Origin: an uncultured Prevotellaceae bacterium
GTDB taxonomy: Bacteria; Bacteroidota; Bacteroidia; Bacteroidales; Bacteroidaceae
Length of the DNA stretch: 17,478 nt
Direction: 5' to 3'
Assembly: GCA_946624335.1 (NCBI GenBank)
Contig: CAMOSA010000028.1
Location: forward strand, 1-17,478
Shown: positions 1 through 8,151 of the stretch, piece by piece
How the letters are laid out: every line of letters begins with the position of its first letter
How positions within the stretch are numbered: the first letter of the stretch is position 1
Notes under the pieces: generated by a model
Told to the model about the DNA's origin: nothing
Databases searched by the model: none
The model's input: the letters and a program-made list of their open reading frames with translations, nothing else
Program-made: the position numbers and the translations under genes

Positions 1-3000
1 TATTGCCCTCGCTGCTGACGCCCATATAGAAGCCATTATGTGAGCGCAACACGAGATCGCTGCCGCGCTGCTCGAGGAACCATGAGACCGTGTTGTAGCT
101 GGCGGGTTTGTCGGTGAAGCAGTCGCTGCCGAAGTAAAGGTTGCTGTCCAGGAACCGCAGCGTCGAGACGTTGACGCCGTTGGTCGTGATCTGCACCGGG
201 ATGCCGTAGTTGTCGCCCAGGCCACGTGCTCCGTAGGCCTCACCGCGGCCGAGGAACTGACCGGCCGAGGGGATATAGACATAGTACTCGCCGTCGGCGA
301 CCGTCTTGGCAGGAAGGTCGGCCAGCGTGGCTGTCGTGATTGGGCTCGTGCCGTCGACCATGATGTTGATGAAGTCGTTGAGGTCACTCGTGCTGACGCC
401 GATGGCGCCTCGCCAGTAGTTGTAGAACTTCTGCTGCAGGTTGTCGCCTTGCAGCGCCTTGATATATTGTATCTTGTGATCGATGCCCACCTTCTCACGC
501 AAGCCAGCGCTGGAGAAGGAGGTCAGCTCGTAGTCCTTGTACATCTGGTCGACGGGCAGACCCAGCAGGCCTTCGATCAGGAAGGCGAAGCAGCCGGTGC
601 GGTCAGCGCCGTAGATGCAGTGGAAGTACGCGGCCTTGTCCTGCCTGAGGGCAGCCAGCACGAGGTCGAAGGCACGCTTGAACTTCGGGGCGTCCAGGTT
701 CAGGGCATCCTCGCTCCAGCGGTTGAGGTTGGCGTAGTAGTATGTCGCCGCGTCGATGGCGGAGGCGCTCATCGTGCCCGAGGCGAAATCTACGTCCGTG
801 CGCAGGTCCACTTCGGCGCCTATGTTGAGCTGCGTCTTCAGCATCGACAGGTCGGCATCGGTAGCCTGGTAGCTCAATCCGCCCCGCAGCTCCGTGCCGC
901 GATAGAGCTTGCCGTACTTGATGCGGTTGCCGTCGGCATTCTTCCAGCCGCCGAGGTCGCGCATGTTAGCTATGCCGTCGGCCTTGATCATGCGCAGCTG
1001 TCCCGTGGTGGTGATGGTGCCGTTGGCAACGACGCTGCCGTCGGCTTCTATCTTATAATAATAGGTGTTGCCGGGCAGCAGGTTACGGACTTCATAGAGC
1101 ACGCTGCCCGCGGCAACGTTGAACGTCTCGGCACCGGCGTAGTCGCTGGTGAGTGCGAGGCTGAGCGTGGCGTCTGCCGTCTGAGCGGGCAGCGGCACTT
1201 GGACGGTCGTCGGCTGGTCGTTGCGCAGAGCCGGATCGATGGCATAGCTGTTGACGACGGACGTCGACGCCTCGGTGTAGGTGGTGTTGGCCAGGTAGCG
1301 TGCCACCTCGTCATTCTCGATGTTGATGCTATAGCTGAGGTCGGTGTATTCGGTCGGTGCCTCGTAGGGCGCCGTGTACGTCAGCCTGAAGGCGTCGCAC
1401 TTGAGCAACGTCTGCCCCTTGCCGGTGTTCTGCAATCGGAATGACAGCACACCGTTGCTGACGAAGATGTTCTCGACGACGATCTCGTGGCCGTTCACTT
1501 TCTCGCCGTCGACGTCTTCAGCCTTCGGTGCTACCGAGCCCGACACCTCGTTGGCGGTCAGCGTGACGGGCGCCTCGTCGCCGAAGGTGGCCACGATGGC
1601 CCTGATGGTATAGTAGCCGGCCGGCAAGCCTTTCACGGTCTGTCCCACGTCGAGCTTGCGGATGGAGCTGGCCCATGTGTTGAACAGATAGCTGCCTTCG
1701 GTGCCTGAGTAGGCGTAGGTGGCGTTGTCGGCGGCGTGTACGTTCGTGTCGTCGCCGGTGTTCAGACAGTTCCAGCCATCCATATTGCCCAGCTCGAAAC
1801 TGGGGTTGATCAATGCCGAGGTGAAGTCGGCGCCAACGGTCGGTGTCAGCGCGGCGATCTCCAGCGGCTGATAGGCTGCATAGACATCCTGTGCCGTGGC
1901 ATACTCGCCGTTGTCGTACTTCGCCTGTATGGCTTCCTTGACGCTCTCGCTGGTGGACTGTGCCTTCATGCCGTTGACGGCATTGAGTATGTCGCCGTTG
2001 TAGAGGAGGTTGCTGTTCCGGGCATCGGCGATGGCCGTGCCGAGCTTGCCGAGCGTTGTCTCCAGCCACTCCTGCGAACCGGTGTCCACGTCGGTCTCGG
2101 CGGCTGTCACGGCAGCGTCGAGGGCCGCCTTGGCGGCAGCGCTCATCTGCGCTGTCTGCAGGGCCTTGGCCATGGCCAGCTGCTCTTCGTAGCTGGCGAC
2201 GAGCGACGAGAGGTCGATGCCATAGTAGGTCAGGGTAAAGGTGTCGTAGATGGTCCAGTCGGCACCGACGGCTACCGTCTTCTTCACGCCGAGGCGAATG
2301 GTGCCGTCGGCCACGACAGCCTTGATGACCGCGTTCTGGTAGTCGCCATGGCGCAGGCAGTTGGCGGCCTGGGCCTGTGTGTTGGGCAGATAGCGGGCTG
2401 AGCCGTCGACGGTATAGGCCTTGTTCTCGTTGTAGCCGTCGGCAAAGGCCTTCGCGTAGGTGCCGTCGAAGATAGACATCAGGCCGCCCTCGGTGTTGTT
2501 GATGTAGTACTTGGCGTTCAGCACTTCCTCTCCAGCGTTGCGTCGGTTGGTGGCATCGGTGCGTCCGCCTATGCGATAGAATCCCTGGCATTGGAAGCCA
2601 TAGATGCCGTTGGGAAGGCCTTCGATCACTTGGTAGAGGTCGAAGGTCTTGTTGTAGAACTCGCCGCAATAGTTCTGCGTGGCTCCGCTTTCGTAGCCAC
2701 TATGGCCGAATGACGTGCCCTGCCAAAGGCTGGCGACGTCCGTGACGCGTCCCAGATAGGGCGACATGATCAGAAACGTCGCGTCTATCGGGTCGCTCTG
2801 CGTGGCATTGGCGAAGTTGGCCAGCAGGCTTTCGCGTGTGGCCAATTTCCAGTAACCCTTGGCGTTCGTGGGCGCTGTCGGCGTCGCGGTCGTCTTCGTC
2901 AGATCGGAGGCATGACCTACGAGGTAGTTGGCCGTGCTGTTCGTGGCTTGCAGGGTGTAGGTGTTCTCTGAGCCTTCGACGGCAGTAAACCTCCAGGCCG

Positions 3001-3316
3001 TGTATTTGCTTGAAGTGTTCGGCACGTCGACATAACCGTCGGACCCGACGAAGAGGTTCTTGTAGGTCGGGTTTGTCGAGAGGTAGTACTCGTTCTCTCC
3101 GGCGCCCTTGACGAGCGTCACGGGGATGCCGCCCTGCTTGGTCAGCGAGGCACGTGTGCTCCAGTCGTTGGCACCGCGCAGGAAGCCTTCGTTGCCGACG
3201 TTGTACAGGTAGAAGGTGCCTTCGCCGACAGCGCTGGCTGTCCAGCTCTGAGCCTGCAAGCCCGTCGCGGCCAGGCTTACGAGCCATAGGATGAAGATTC
3301 GTTTCAACTGTTTCAT
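1..3316 (-). CDS. Secreted multi-domain tyrosine-phosphatase-family protein (3' end outside window)
   Basis: I translated this frame from ATG at 3316; it stays open for 1105 codons to the window edge, so the C-terminus is missing. Residues 1-23 are a signal peptide (hydrophobic core, then LQAQ). Residues 25-155 are a beta-trefoil-like module (FYLYNVGNEGFLRG). Residues 190-366 are a beta-rich module (YQVIEGLPNGIYGFQCQGFY) also found in the neighbouring GH51 protein. Residues 370-490 are helical and Ala-rich, FIVAR-like; 497-648 look like a carbohydrate-binding sandwich (INPSFELGNMDGW); 700-772 are FnIII-like. Residues 775-985 are the phosphatase: ANMRDLGG (783-790), LYRGTEL (804-810), VDLRT (836-840) and the P-loop HCIYGADRTG with Cys900 and Arg906 (CX5R). 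A second trefoil-like module starts at 1005. The family (Y_phosphatase3) removes phosphate from phosphotyrosine or similar phosphoesters; the substrate here is unknown. The gene starts 60 bp after the GH51 stop, so co-transcription is likely. Confidence 0.9.
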   Translation of the reverse strand, partial: MKQLKRIFILWLVSLAATGLQAQSWTASAVGEGTFYLYNVGNEGFLRGANDWSTRASLTKQGGIPVTLVKGAGENEYYLSTNPTYKNLFVGSDGYVDVPNTSSKYTAWRFTAVEGSENTYTLQATNSTANYLVGHASDLTKTTATPTAPTNAKGYWKLATRESLLANFANATQSDPIDATFLIMSPYLGRVTDVASLWQGTSFGHSGYESGATQNYCGEFYNKTFDLYQVIEGLPNGIYGFQCQGFYRIGGRTDATNRRNAGEEVLNAKYYINNTEGGLMSIFDGTYAKAFADGYNENKAYTVDGSARYLPNTQAQAANCLRHGDYQNAVIKAVVADGTIRLGVKKTVAVGADWTIYDTFTLTYYGIDLSSLVASYEEQLAMAKALQTAQMSAAAKAALDAAVTAAETDVDTGSQEWLETTLGKLGTAIADARNSNLLYNGDILNAVNGMKAQSTSESVKEAIQAKYDNGEYATAQDVYAAYQPLEIAALTPTVGADFTSALINPSFELGNMDGWNCLNTGDDTNVHAADNATYAYSGTEGSYLFNTWASSIRKLDVGQTVKGLPAGYYTIRAIVATFGDEAPVTLTANEVSGSVAPKAEDVDGEKVNGHEIVVENIFVSNGVLSFRLQNTGKGQTLLKCDAFRLTYTAPYEAPTEYTDLSYSINIENDEVARYLANTTYTEASTSVVNSYAIDPALRNDQPTTVQVPLPAQTADATLSLALTSDYAGAETFNVAAGSVLYEVRNLLPGNTYYYKIEADGSVVANGTITTTGQLRMIKADGIANMRDLGGWKNADGNRIKYGKLYRGTELRGGLSYQATDADLSMLKTQLNIGAEVDLRTDVDFASGTMSASAIDAATYYYANLNRWSEDALNLDAPKFKRAFDLVLAALRQDKAAYFHCIYGADRTGCFAFLIEGLLGLPVDQMYKDYELTSFSSAGLREKVGIDHKIQYIKALQGDNLQQKFYNYWRGAIGVSTSDLNDFINIMVDGTSPITTATLADLPAKTVADGEYYVYIPSAGQFLGRGEAYGARGLGDNYGIPVQITTNGVNVSTLRFLDSNLYFGSDCFTDKPASYNTVSWFLEQRGSDLVLRSHNGFYMGVSSEGN

Positions 3317-3376
3317 AAGATAATGATTTTATGGATGTGTGTGATAGTTGATTGCCTGTATACGGGACGTGGCCGC

Positions 3377-6300
3377 TTACTTCACGACCACCTTTTTGCC
3401 GTCGACGATGTAGAATCCTTTCTGCCGGACGCCCGTGAGGCGTCGTCCGCCGAGGTCGTAGATGGTGCCCTCGGCGCTCACGCCGGCGGCGTCGTGGCGT
3501 GGTGCCCCGATGCCTGTCGTGCCGCCCAGGTAGATGAGCTGGAAGTTATCGCAGCAGGCCCAGTCGTAGATCGTCGGCGTGAAGTGGCGCAGGCCTAAGC
3601 GCAGGTTGCCGACGTCCGACAGCTCGAAGTCGAGGTGCTGGGCGTAGTGTCCGTCGGCGAAGGCGCTGTTGGCGGTGGCGACGTTGTCGGGGTAGCTGTA
3701 GGGCTCGAAGGTGTAGGGTGCCGCCTCGTCGTAGAGCGAGAGCATGGGTGTCTGTGCGATGTCGGTGACCGCCTCGTCGGTGGCCGTCGCGGCATAGACC
3801 TCGGCCATGACCTCGGTGCCGGCGGCATGACGCAGCCGGGCGTTCTGTATGTTACCGTTGCGGTAGAAGCCCTGCCACTGCAGTCGGTAGCGGCCGGCAG
3901 GCATGTTCTTCAGCACCTGGTAGGTGTCGAAGACCTTGTCGAAGTGTTCGGCCACGGTGCCCGGCGCTGCGGAGAACAGCGTGCCTTCCCAGCCTGTCGT
4001 GCCGTCGGCGAAATCGGCGTTGCGCAGCAGGGCCGTGATGTCGGTCTGCGTGCCGTCGCCGATGAGTGCCAGCGCCTCGGCGTTGGGCTCGGTGTCGGGC
4101 TCGGGCTGCAGGGTGGGGCAGAGGGTGCTCTTGGCGGAAGCTTCGGCGTAGAGGGCGCGTATGTGCTCGGGTGTCAGCACAGTGTCGTAGACGCGCAGGT
4201 CGTCGAAGAAGGTCTCCGTCATGCGTGCGTCAGCCTCATAGGGACTGCAGCCGATCCATGCCTTGGTCGAGTTGAAGAGGGAGAGGGGCGTGACGTTGGC
4301 GCTCGCGGTGGAGCGCAGCTGGCCGTCGACGTAGAGGCGCACCGTCGTGGCGTCGGACGTGACCGTGATGTTATGCCATTGCTGTTGGCTCAGGCCGGCA
4401 TTGGAGTTGGCCTTGCAGGTGCCGGAGCGCACCTTCTCGAAGTACCAGTTGCGGTTGCCGCCCTGGTTGATGAGTCCCACGTAGCTGGCCGTGCCGTTGT
4501 TGACGTTCCAGGCCCAGCAGTAGTTGTTGAGATTGCCGGGGCCTGCAGGCATGAGGTTGATGCTGACGCTGTAAGCCTCGCCGTTGACGAGCTGTCCGAT
4601 GGCCATGGCCGCGTCGTTGCCCATGTCGAGATAGCCCTGCGTGCCCTCGGCACCGCCGTAGAGCGCCGCTGTACCGTCGGCCATCTGCAGGATGGCGGCA
4701 CCGTCCATCAGCCGGCCCTCATAGGTCGAGGCATCGTCGGTGGGCTGTCCGCCTTCGAAGCTGTAGCTGACGGCGGGCGTCGGCGGGGTAGCGCTCTCGC
4801 CGCTGACGTCGGCGCTGACGCCGGTCAGGGGTATCGTGATGACGGACAGCGAGTAGGCGGGGATCGTGTAGGGCAGCGAAGGTCCTTGCTGCGGATCCTC
4901 TGAGGCTACCATCTTGAGGGTGCTCGTGCGTGGCCTGACGTTCATGGGGTTGTCCATGGAGTTCTCGGCGTAGTTGTCCGTGTGGCTCATGAAGCGCAAG
5001 GTGGCGTCGCCGCTGATGGTAGCGTCGGAGAAGCGGAAGGTGGCGGGGACAGGCGCGCCGCTGTAGTTAATCACCTTGACGATGGCGGCATCCTCGGCCT
5101 CGTTCAGCGAGGCACAGGCGAAGACGCTCTTGCCGGCCTGGTCGGACAGGGTGACGGTGTGCACGAGCTCGTCGTCGAGATAGCATTGTGCGCTAAGCCC
5201 TTGGCGTACAACCTTGAGGTGATAGGTGCGCGCGGTCTCTATGCTTCCTCCTACCGTGGCGAGGATGCTCTTCGAGCCGCCCACGGCCTGTTCCACGCCA
5301 TGCTGTCCGTTGGCCCATCCGCCGAGGTTCCACCAGGCGTAGTTGTTGGCATCGCCGTAGGCGAAACACAGCAGGAAGCCCTCGTCGCCCGAGTTCTTCA
5401 CGGCGTCCATCTCGATGGTGCAGTTGTCCGTCACGACGTCGAAGACGTGGGCCGTGCCGTGCATCGACGCGGGCGAGTTGTAGGTGGCTTGTTGCGAGTT
5501 GTATATCTCGTGGCCGGCGGCGTCGGTGACGCTGATGTTGCTGTAGGTGACGTCCGTGCCCCACGACCCGACGGCCAGCTTGGCGCCTGCCGCCAGGCTC
5601 ACGCCGTTGCCAGTCTCCGTCCAGGTGATGTTCTGGTGGCCGACGTTCGAGGCCATCATCTGCTGGGCCCAGTAGCTGGGCGTGCCGAACGACGAGTGGG
5701 CGTTGTAGTGGATCATGTCGGGGCGCCACTGGGCCTCGTTCTCGTTCATGAAGATGGGGGCATAGCTGGCCATGACGCACACGTCGGAGTTGCGTTCCAT
5801 GCCGGCCATATAGATGGCTTCGCCCAGGGCGGCCTTCAGCGTGCCGTTGGTGCCGAAGTCCTGCGTCACGGCGTATTCTCCGTTGTAGATCTTATGGCTC
5901 GAACGGCTGTGGTTGTCGTACTTATGATACATCGAGGCGAACCAGTCGGGCGAGCGGTAGTAGTGCTCGTCGACCAGCTCGACAGCGTACGGGTTGCGCC
6001 ACGTGGGATAGTCGGTGCCCCAGCTCTCGACGTTGCCGATGAGCGTCATGTAGGGGTAGCGGGCCTTGATGGCGTCGTAGAACTGCTTGTAGCGCTCGGC
6101 GTAGTGGTCGCTCTGGTCGCGGTTGTCGGCCGACGTGAAGTTGTAGTTCTCGTTGCCGATCTCCATGAGCCTCATGTTGAAAGGCTTGGGATGACCGGCC
6201 GCAGCACGCTTGGCACCCCAGTAGGTGGTGACGTCGCCGTTGGCATACTCGATGGCATCCAGCGCCTCCTGGATGAAGCCCTCGATGTGGCGGTAGTCCT

Positions 6301-7207
6301 CGGCCCATCCGTGGCCCATACCTACGTTGACGACGAACAGGGGCTCGGCGCCGAGGTCTTCGGACAGCTGCAGAAACTCATGGTAGCCCATGCCGTTCGT
6401 CACGGGATAGCCCCAGTGGCTGTTGTAGATGCCACGCCGCTCCTCGACGGGCCCCACGGTGTGGCGCCACTGATAGCGCTGTCCGCCCTCGATGTAGCAT
6501 CCGCCGGGGAAGCGCACGAAGCGGGGGTGCAGGTCCGCCAGCTTCTCGGCCAGGTCGCGACGCATACCGTTAGCGCGGCCCTTGAACGTGGGAGGCATCA
6601 GGCTGACGCAATCCAGGTAGACCGTGCCGGCACGTGAGCCGCGCAGGGCAAACCACCCGAGCTGGTAGGTGCCCGTGGCTGTGATCTCGGCCGTGTATTT
6701 CTTCCATTCGCCGCCATCGGTCACGTGTACCACGGTGCTGCCCAGGTCGGCGCCCTCGTAGCTCTCGAGCGTGAGCGTCACGTCGCCCGTCCAGTCGTTG
6801 GCCGTACGTAGCCAGAACGAGGCGCGGTACGTCTGGCCGCTGACGATATTGATGCCCCAGTAGCCGATGTTGCGCGTGCCGTCGCCCGCCTTGCTGAAGT
6901 TCAGGTGCATGGCGCGGCGCTGGGCTCCGTTGATGAGGTTCTGCGACGAGATGCTGAACGTGGCGTCGCCGATGGTCCACCAGTGGTCGGGGTTCGACCC
7001 GTTCTCTTCCATCGAGCCGTTGCGGATGAGCTCGGCGTAGAGACCGCCGTCGCCGGCATGGTTGATCTCTTCGTAGAAGATGCCATAGTGGAGAGGACCG
7101 ATCAGGGGGCCGCGATGTGCCGTGGTGAAGTCGAAGGTTACTTGTGCCCGTGGCGCCGTCAGGCCACACAGAAAAAGGATGACGAGGAGATGAAATACTC
7201 GTTTCAT
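3377..7207 (-). CDS. Secreted GH51 alpha-L-arabinofuranosidase with accessory modules
   Basis: The 1276-residue protein should release terminal arabinofuranosyl units from arabinoxylan or arabinan outside the cytoplasm. A signal peptide (1-22) is followed by the start of the barrel (YGIFYEEINHAGDGGLYAEL, 41-60). A CBM4/9-like sandwich follows (about 90-203), then the rest of the barrel: RFPGGCYIEG (232-241), acid/base Glu353 in MEIGNENY and nucleophile Glu444 in YNGEYAV. A LamG-like segment (about 535-700) is inserted before the usual C-terminal sandwich resumes (VKVINYSGAPV, SLSVITIP). A LamG/concanavalin-like domain (about 812-1022), a beta module shared with the downstream phosphatase (about 1055-1227) and a tail (IYDLGGRRL...KGFYIVDGKKVVVK, 1249-1276) complete it. 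That tail resembles Bacteroidales sorting tails, so export by the type IX system is possible. Family and catalytic residues are clear; substrate preference is not. Confidence 0.95.
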   Translation of the reverse strand: MKRVFHLLVILFLCGLTAPRAQVTFDFTTAHRGPLIGPLHYGIFYEEINHAGDGGLYAELIRNGSMEENGSNPDHWWTIGDATFSISSQNLINGAQRRAMHLNFSKAGDGTRNIGYWGINIVSGQTYRASFWLRTANDWTGDVTLTLESYEGADLGSTVVHVTDGGEWKKYTAEITATGTYQLGWFALRGSRAGTVYLDCVSLMPPTFKGRANGMRRDLAEKLADLHPRFVRFPGGCYIEGGQRYQWRHTVGPVEERRGIYNSHWGYPVTNGMGYHEFLQLSEDLGAEPLFVVNVGMGHGWAEDYRHIEGFIQEALDAIEYANGDVTTYWGAKRAAAGHPKPFNMRLMEIGNENYNFTSADNRDQSDHYAERYKQFYDAIKARYPYMTLIGNVESWGTDYPTWRNPYAVELVDEHYYRSPDWFASMYHKYDNHSRSSHKIYNGEYAVTQDFGTNGTLKAALGEAIYMAGMERNSDVCVMASYAPIFMNENEAQWRPDMIHYNAHSSFGTPSYWAQQMMASNVGHQNITWTETGNGVSLAAGAKLAVGSWGTDVTYSNISVTDAAGHEIYNSQQATYNSPASMHGTAHVFDVVTDNCTIEMDAVKNSGDEGFLLCFAYGDANNYAWWNLGGWANGQHGVEQAVGGSKSILATVGGSIETARTYHLKVVRQGLSAQCYLDDELVHTVTLSDQAGKSVFACASLNEAEDAAIVKVINYSGAPVPATFRFSDATISGDATLRFMSHTDNYAENSMDNPMNVRPRTSTLKMVASEDPQQGPSLPYTIPAYSLSVITIPLTGVSADVSGESATPPTPAVSYSFEGGQPTDDASTYEGRLMDGAAILQMADGTAALYGGAEGTQGYLDMGNDAAMAIGQLVNGEAYSVSINLMPAGPGNLNNYCWAWNVNNGTASYVGLINQGGNRNWYFEKVRSGTCKANSNAGLSQQQWHNITVTSDATTVRLYVDGQLRSTASANVTPLSLFNSTKAWIGCSPYEADARMTETFFDDLRVYDTVLTPEHIRALYAEASAKSTLCPTLQPEPDTEPNAEALALIGDGTQTDITALLRNADFADGTTGWEGTLFSAAPGTVAEHFDKVFDTYQVLKNMPAGRYRLQWQGFYRNGNIQNARLRHAAGTEVMAEVYAATATDEAVTDIAQTPMLSLYDEAAPYTFEPYSYPDNVATANSAFADGHYAQHLDFELSDVGNLRLGLRHFTPTIYDWACCDNFQLIYLGGTTGIGAPRHDAAGVSAEGTIYDLGGRRLTGVRQKGFYIVDGKKVVVK

Positions 7208-7363
7208 TGGAAGATTTATTATTGCTTGTGTATTTATTTATATAAATAGGTAAGGTCATTAACGCCGCTTGTCATCAGCATTGCACTGATTCATTGAGCA
7301 TTATATGCATTTTTATTAAGATAAACGACAGTGGTAAAGCGACAACTTGGTCTTTATATGCGG

Positions 7364-7371
7364 CAAAGTTA
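7364..7371 (-). promoter_or_regulatory. Candidate -7 box (TAACTTTG) upstream of the GH51 gene
   Basis: Read on the minus strand this is TAACTTTG, matching the Bacteroidetes -7 consensus TAnnTTTG, about 155 bp before the GH51 ATG. I find no TTTG at the usual 19-21 nt upstream, so the site may be weak or need an activator. Start point is inferred, not seen. Confidence 0.45.
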
Positions 7372-7416
7372 CATATTATTTTCAATTCCCACTCTTTTTC
7401 GCGTTTATTTTTTAGG

Positions 7417-7424
7417 CAAAGATA
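7417..7424 (-). promoter_or_regulatory. Second candidate -7 box (TATCTTTG) upstream of the GH51 gene
   Basis: The minus strand reads TATCTTTG followed by CC, a very typical Bacteroidetes promoter core, about 210 bp from the GH51 start. It has no clear TTTG partner at -33. The left arm of the 12-bp inverted repeat (7427-7438) lies directly upstream, in what would be the -10 to -25 spacer, which suits an operator. Confidence 0.5.
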
Positions 7425-7426
7425 AA

Positions 7427-7487
7427 GCAGTTGGCACATAGAACGGAGAAGGAAGCCCAGCCTTATTTCAAGCATTGTGCCAACTGC
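7427..7487. repeat. Perfect 12-bp inverted repeat, arms 37 bp apart
   Basis: The left arm gcagttggcaca (7427-7438) is the exact reverse complement of tgtgccaactgc (7476-7487). The 37 bp between the arms show no pairing that extends the stem. It lies in the GH51 promoter region beside the TATCTTTG box. It could be a paired binding site for a dimeric regulator, a long hairpin, or the remnant of a small mobile repeat; the sequence alone does not decide. Confidence 0.7.
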
Positions 7488-7631
7488 GATATCATTACCT
7501 GCACTTTTTGAGGAGTTATCCCCTCACCACGCCCATCCGCCACCCCAAACCAAGCCGCTTCATCCTCCTCGTCTGCCCATCCGCCCCCCTCGCGCAATCC
7601 TTATTCCTATATCATCCAGCCCTTCCGTGCC
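7488..7631. other. Intergenic stretch without recognised features
   Basis: Pyrimidine-rich on the plus strand (runs such as ccgcccccct) with no convincing reading frame, promoter or hairpin. It separates the inverted repeat from the first 22-bp array. Confidence 0.5.
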
Positions 7632-7632
7632 A

Positions 7633-7737
7633 CACATATAGGCGTTCAGCCCAACACATATAGACGTTCAGCCCAACACATATAGACGTTCTGCCCAACA
7701 CATATAGACGTTCTGCCCAACACATATAGGCGTTCGG
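7633..7737. repeat. Tandem array A, 22-bp period, about five units
   Basis: The core cacatata recurs at 7633, 7655, 7677, 7699 and 7721, exactly 22 bp apart. Each unit continues as gacgttc or ggcgttc and then agccca or tgccca before the next core. Substitutions between units are few (g/a after the core, a/t after gttc), so the expansion is recent. The units abut, with no unique spacers, so this is not CRISPR. A 22-bp unit is not a multiple of three, so it does not encode a simple protein repeat. Confidence 0.9.
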
Positions 7738-7771
7738 GGTGGCCCACCTTGGTGATCCACCTTGAACAGCC

Positions 7772-7837
7772 AGATGTGTAGCCCATCTCGGCCAGCTGTG
7801 TAGTCCATTACGGCTAGGTGTGTAGCCCATTACGGCT
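7772..7837. repeat. Tandem array B, 22-bp period, three units
   Basis: Units start at 7772, 7794 and 7816, each with the form ag(a/c/g)tgtgtag(c/t)ccat followed by (ct/ta)cggc. The period equals that of array A. Reverse-complemented and rotated, the third unit matches the array A unit at about 14 of 22 positions (ACAC...TAG.CGT..TG), so the two may be inverted, diverged copies of one family. A shorter degenerate repeat, gtggcccaccttg and gtgatccaccttg (about 7739-7764), lies between them. Confidence 0.8.
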
Positions 7838-7931
7838 AACCCCTAAGGTCGCATCGCCCTGCCGTTGCGGCCTACACAGCCAGCGGACATCAAGTCAAGT
7901 CCAATCTCTTCTTCACTCACGCTCTTTTACA

Positions 7932-7974
7932 TAAATTCGAGACACGAATTGTTCACGAATTCAAGACATAAATC
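7932..7974. repeat. Cluster of AATTCG direct and inverted repeats
   Basis: The octamer cacgaatt occurs at 7943 and 7954, and aattcg (7934-7939) faces cgaatt (7945-7950) as a short palindrome. The segment is flanked by ataaat and gacataaat. It is AT-rich against a GC-rich background. I infer a small intergenic repeat; no function can be assigned. Nothing else is recognisable from 7838 to about 8100. Confidence 0.45.
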
Positions 7975-8151
7975 TAACGCTGTTGACCGATAGGGGGCTT
8001 AATCAGGAGCTAAAACTGCCACGTCGTACACCCTGAGTAACAAAATGATGTAATTTCGGCATTTAATTCTATAATTTTTGTCGAAAGGCTTTATCGATAT
8101 AAGCAGCACCGACCTGGCATCTGCCAAGCCGAGCATCTACACGCCACGTTG

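Noticed and set aside
449..2401. Plus-strand frames of 331 and 221 codons opposite the phosphatase
   Set aside because: Antisense shadows of the phosphatase frame, which has clear motifs and runs the whole distance.
1518..3287. Minus-strand frames of 383 and 195 codons within the phosphatase
   Set aside because: Out of frame with the phosphatase; Arg/His/Gln-rich and without domains.
3635..6637. Long plus-strand frames (422 and 551 codons) opposite the GH51 gene
   Set aside because: They mirror a well-supported catalytic gene, have Val/Gly/Ala/Arg-biased composition typical of antisense frames in GC-rich DNA, and show no recognisable domain.
7275..7475. 66-codon minus-strand frame upstream of GH51
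   Set aside because: It runs across the promoter boxes and the inverted repeat and resembles no protein I know.
7427..7487. Ends of a miniature insertion element
   Set aside because: Only 61 bp between outer ends and no flanking target duplication that I can see; a regulatory or hairpin role fits better.
7633..7737. CRISPR array
   Set aside because: Repeat units are adjacent with no unique spacers, and no cas genes are present.
7612..7830. 72-codon minus-strand frame over the 22-bp arrays
   Set aside because: Its 22-residue repeat (MCWAERLYV...) is a by-product of three 22-bp units; no conserved start context.
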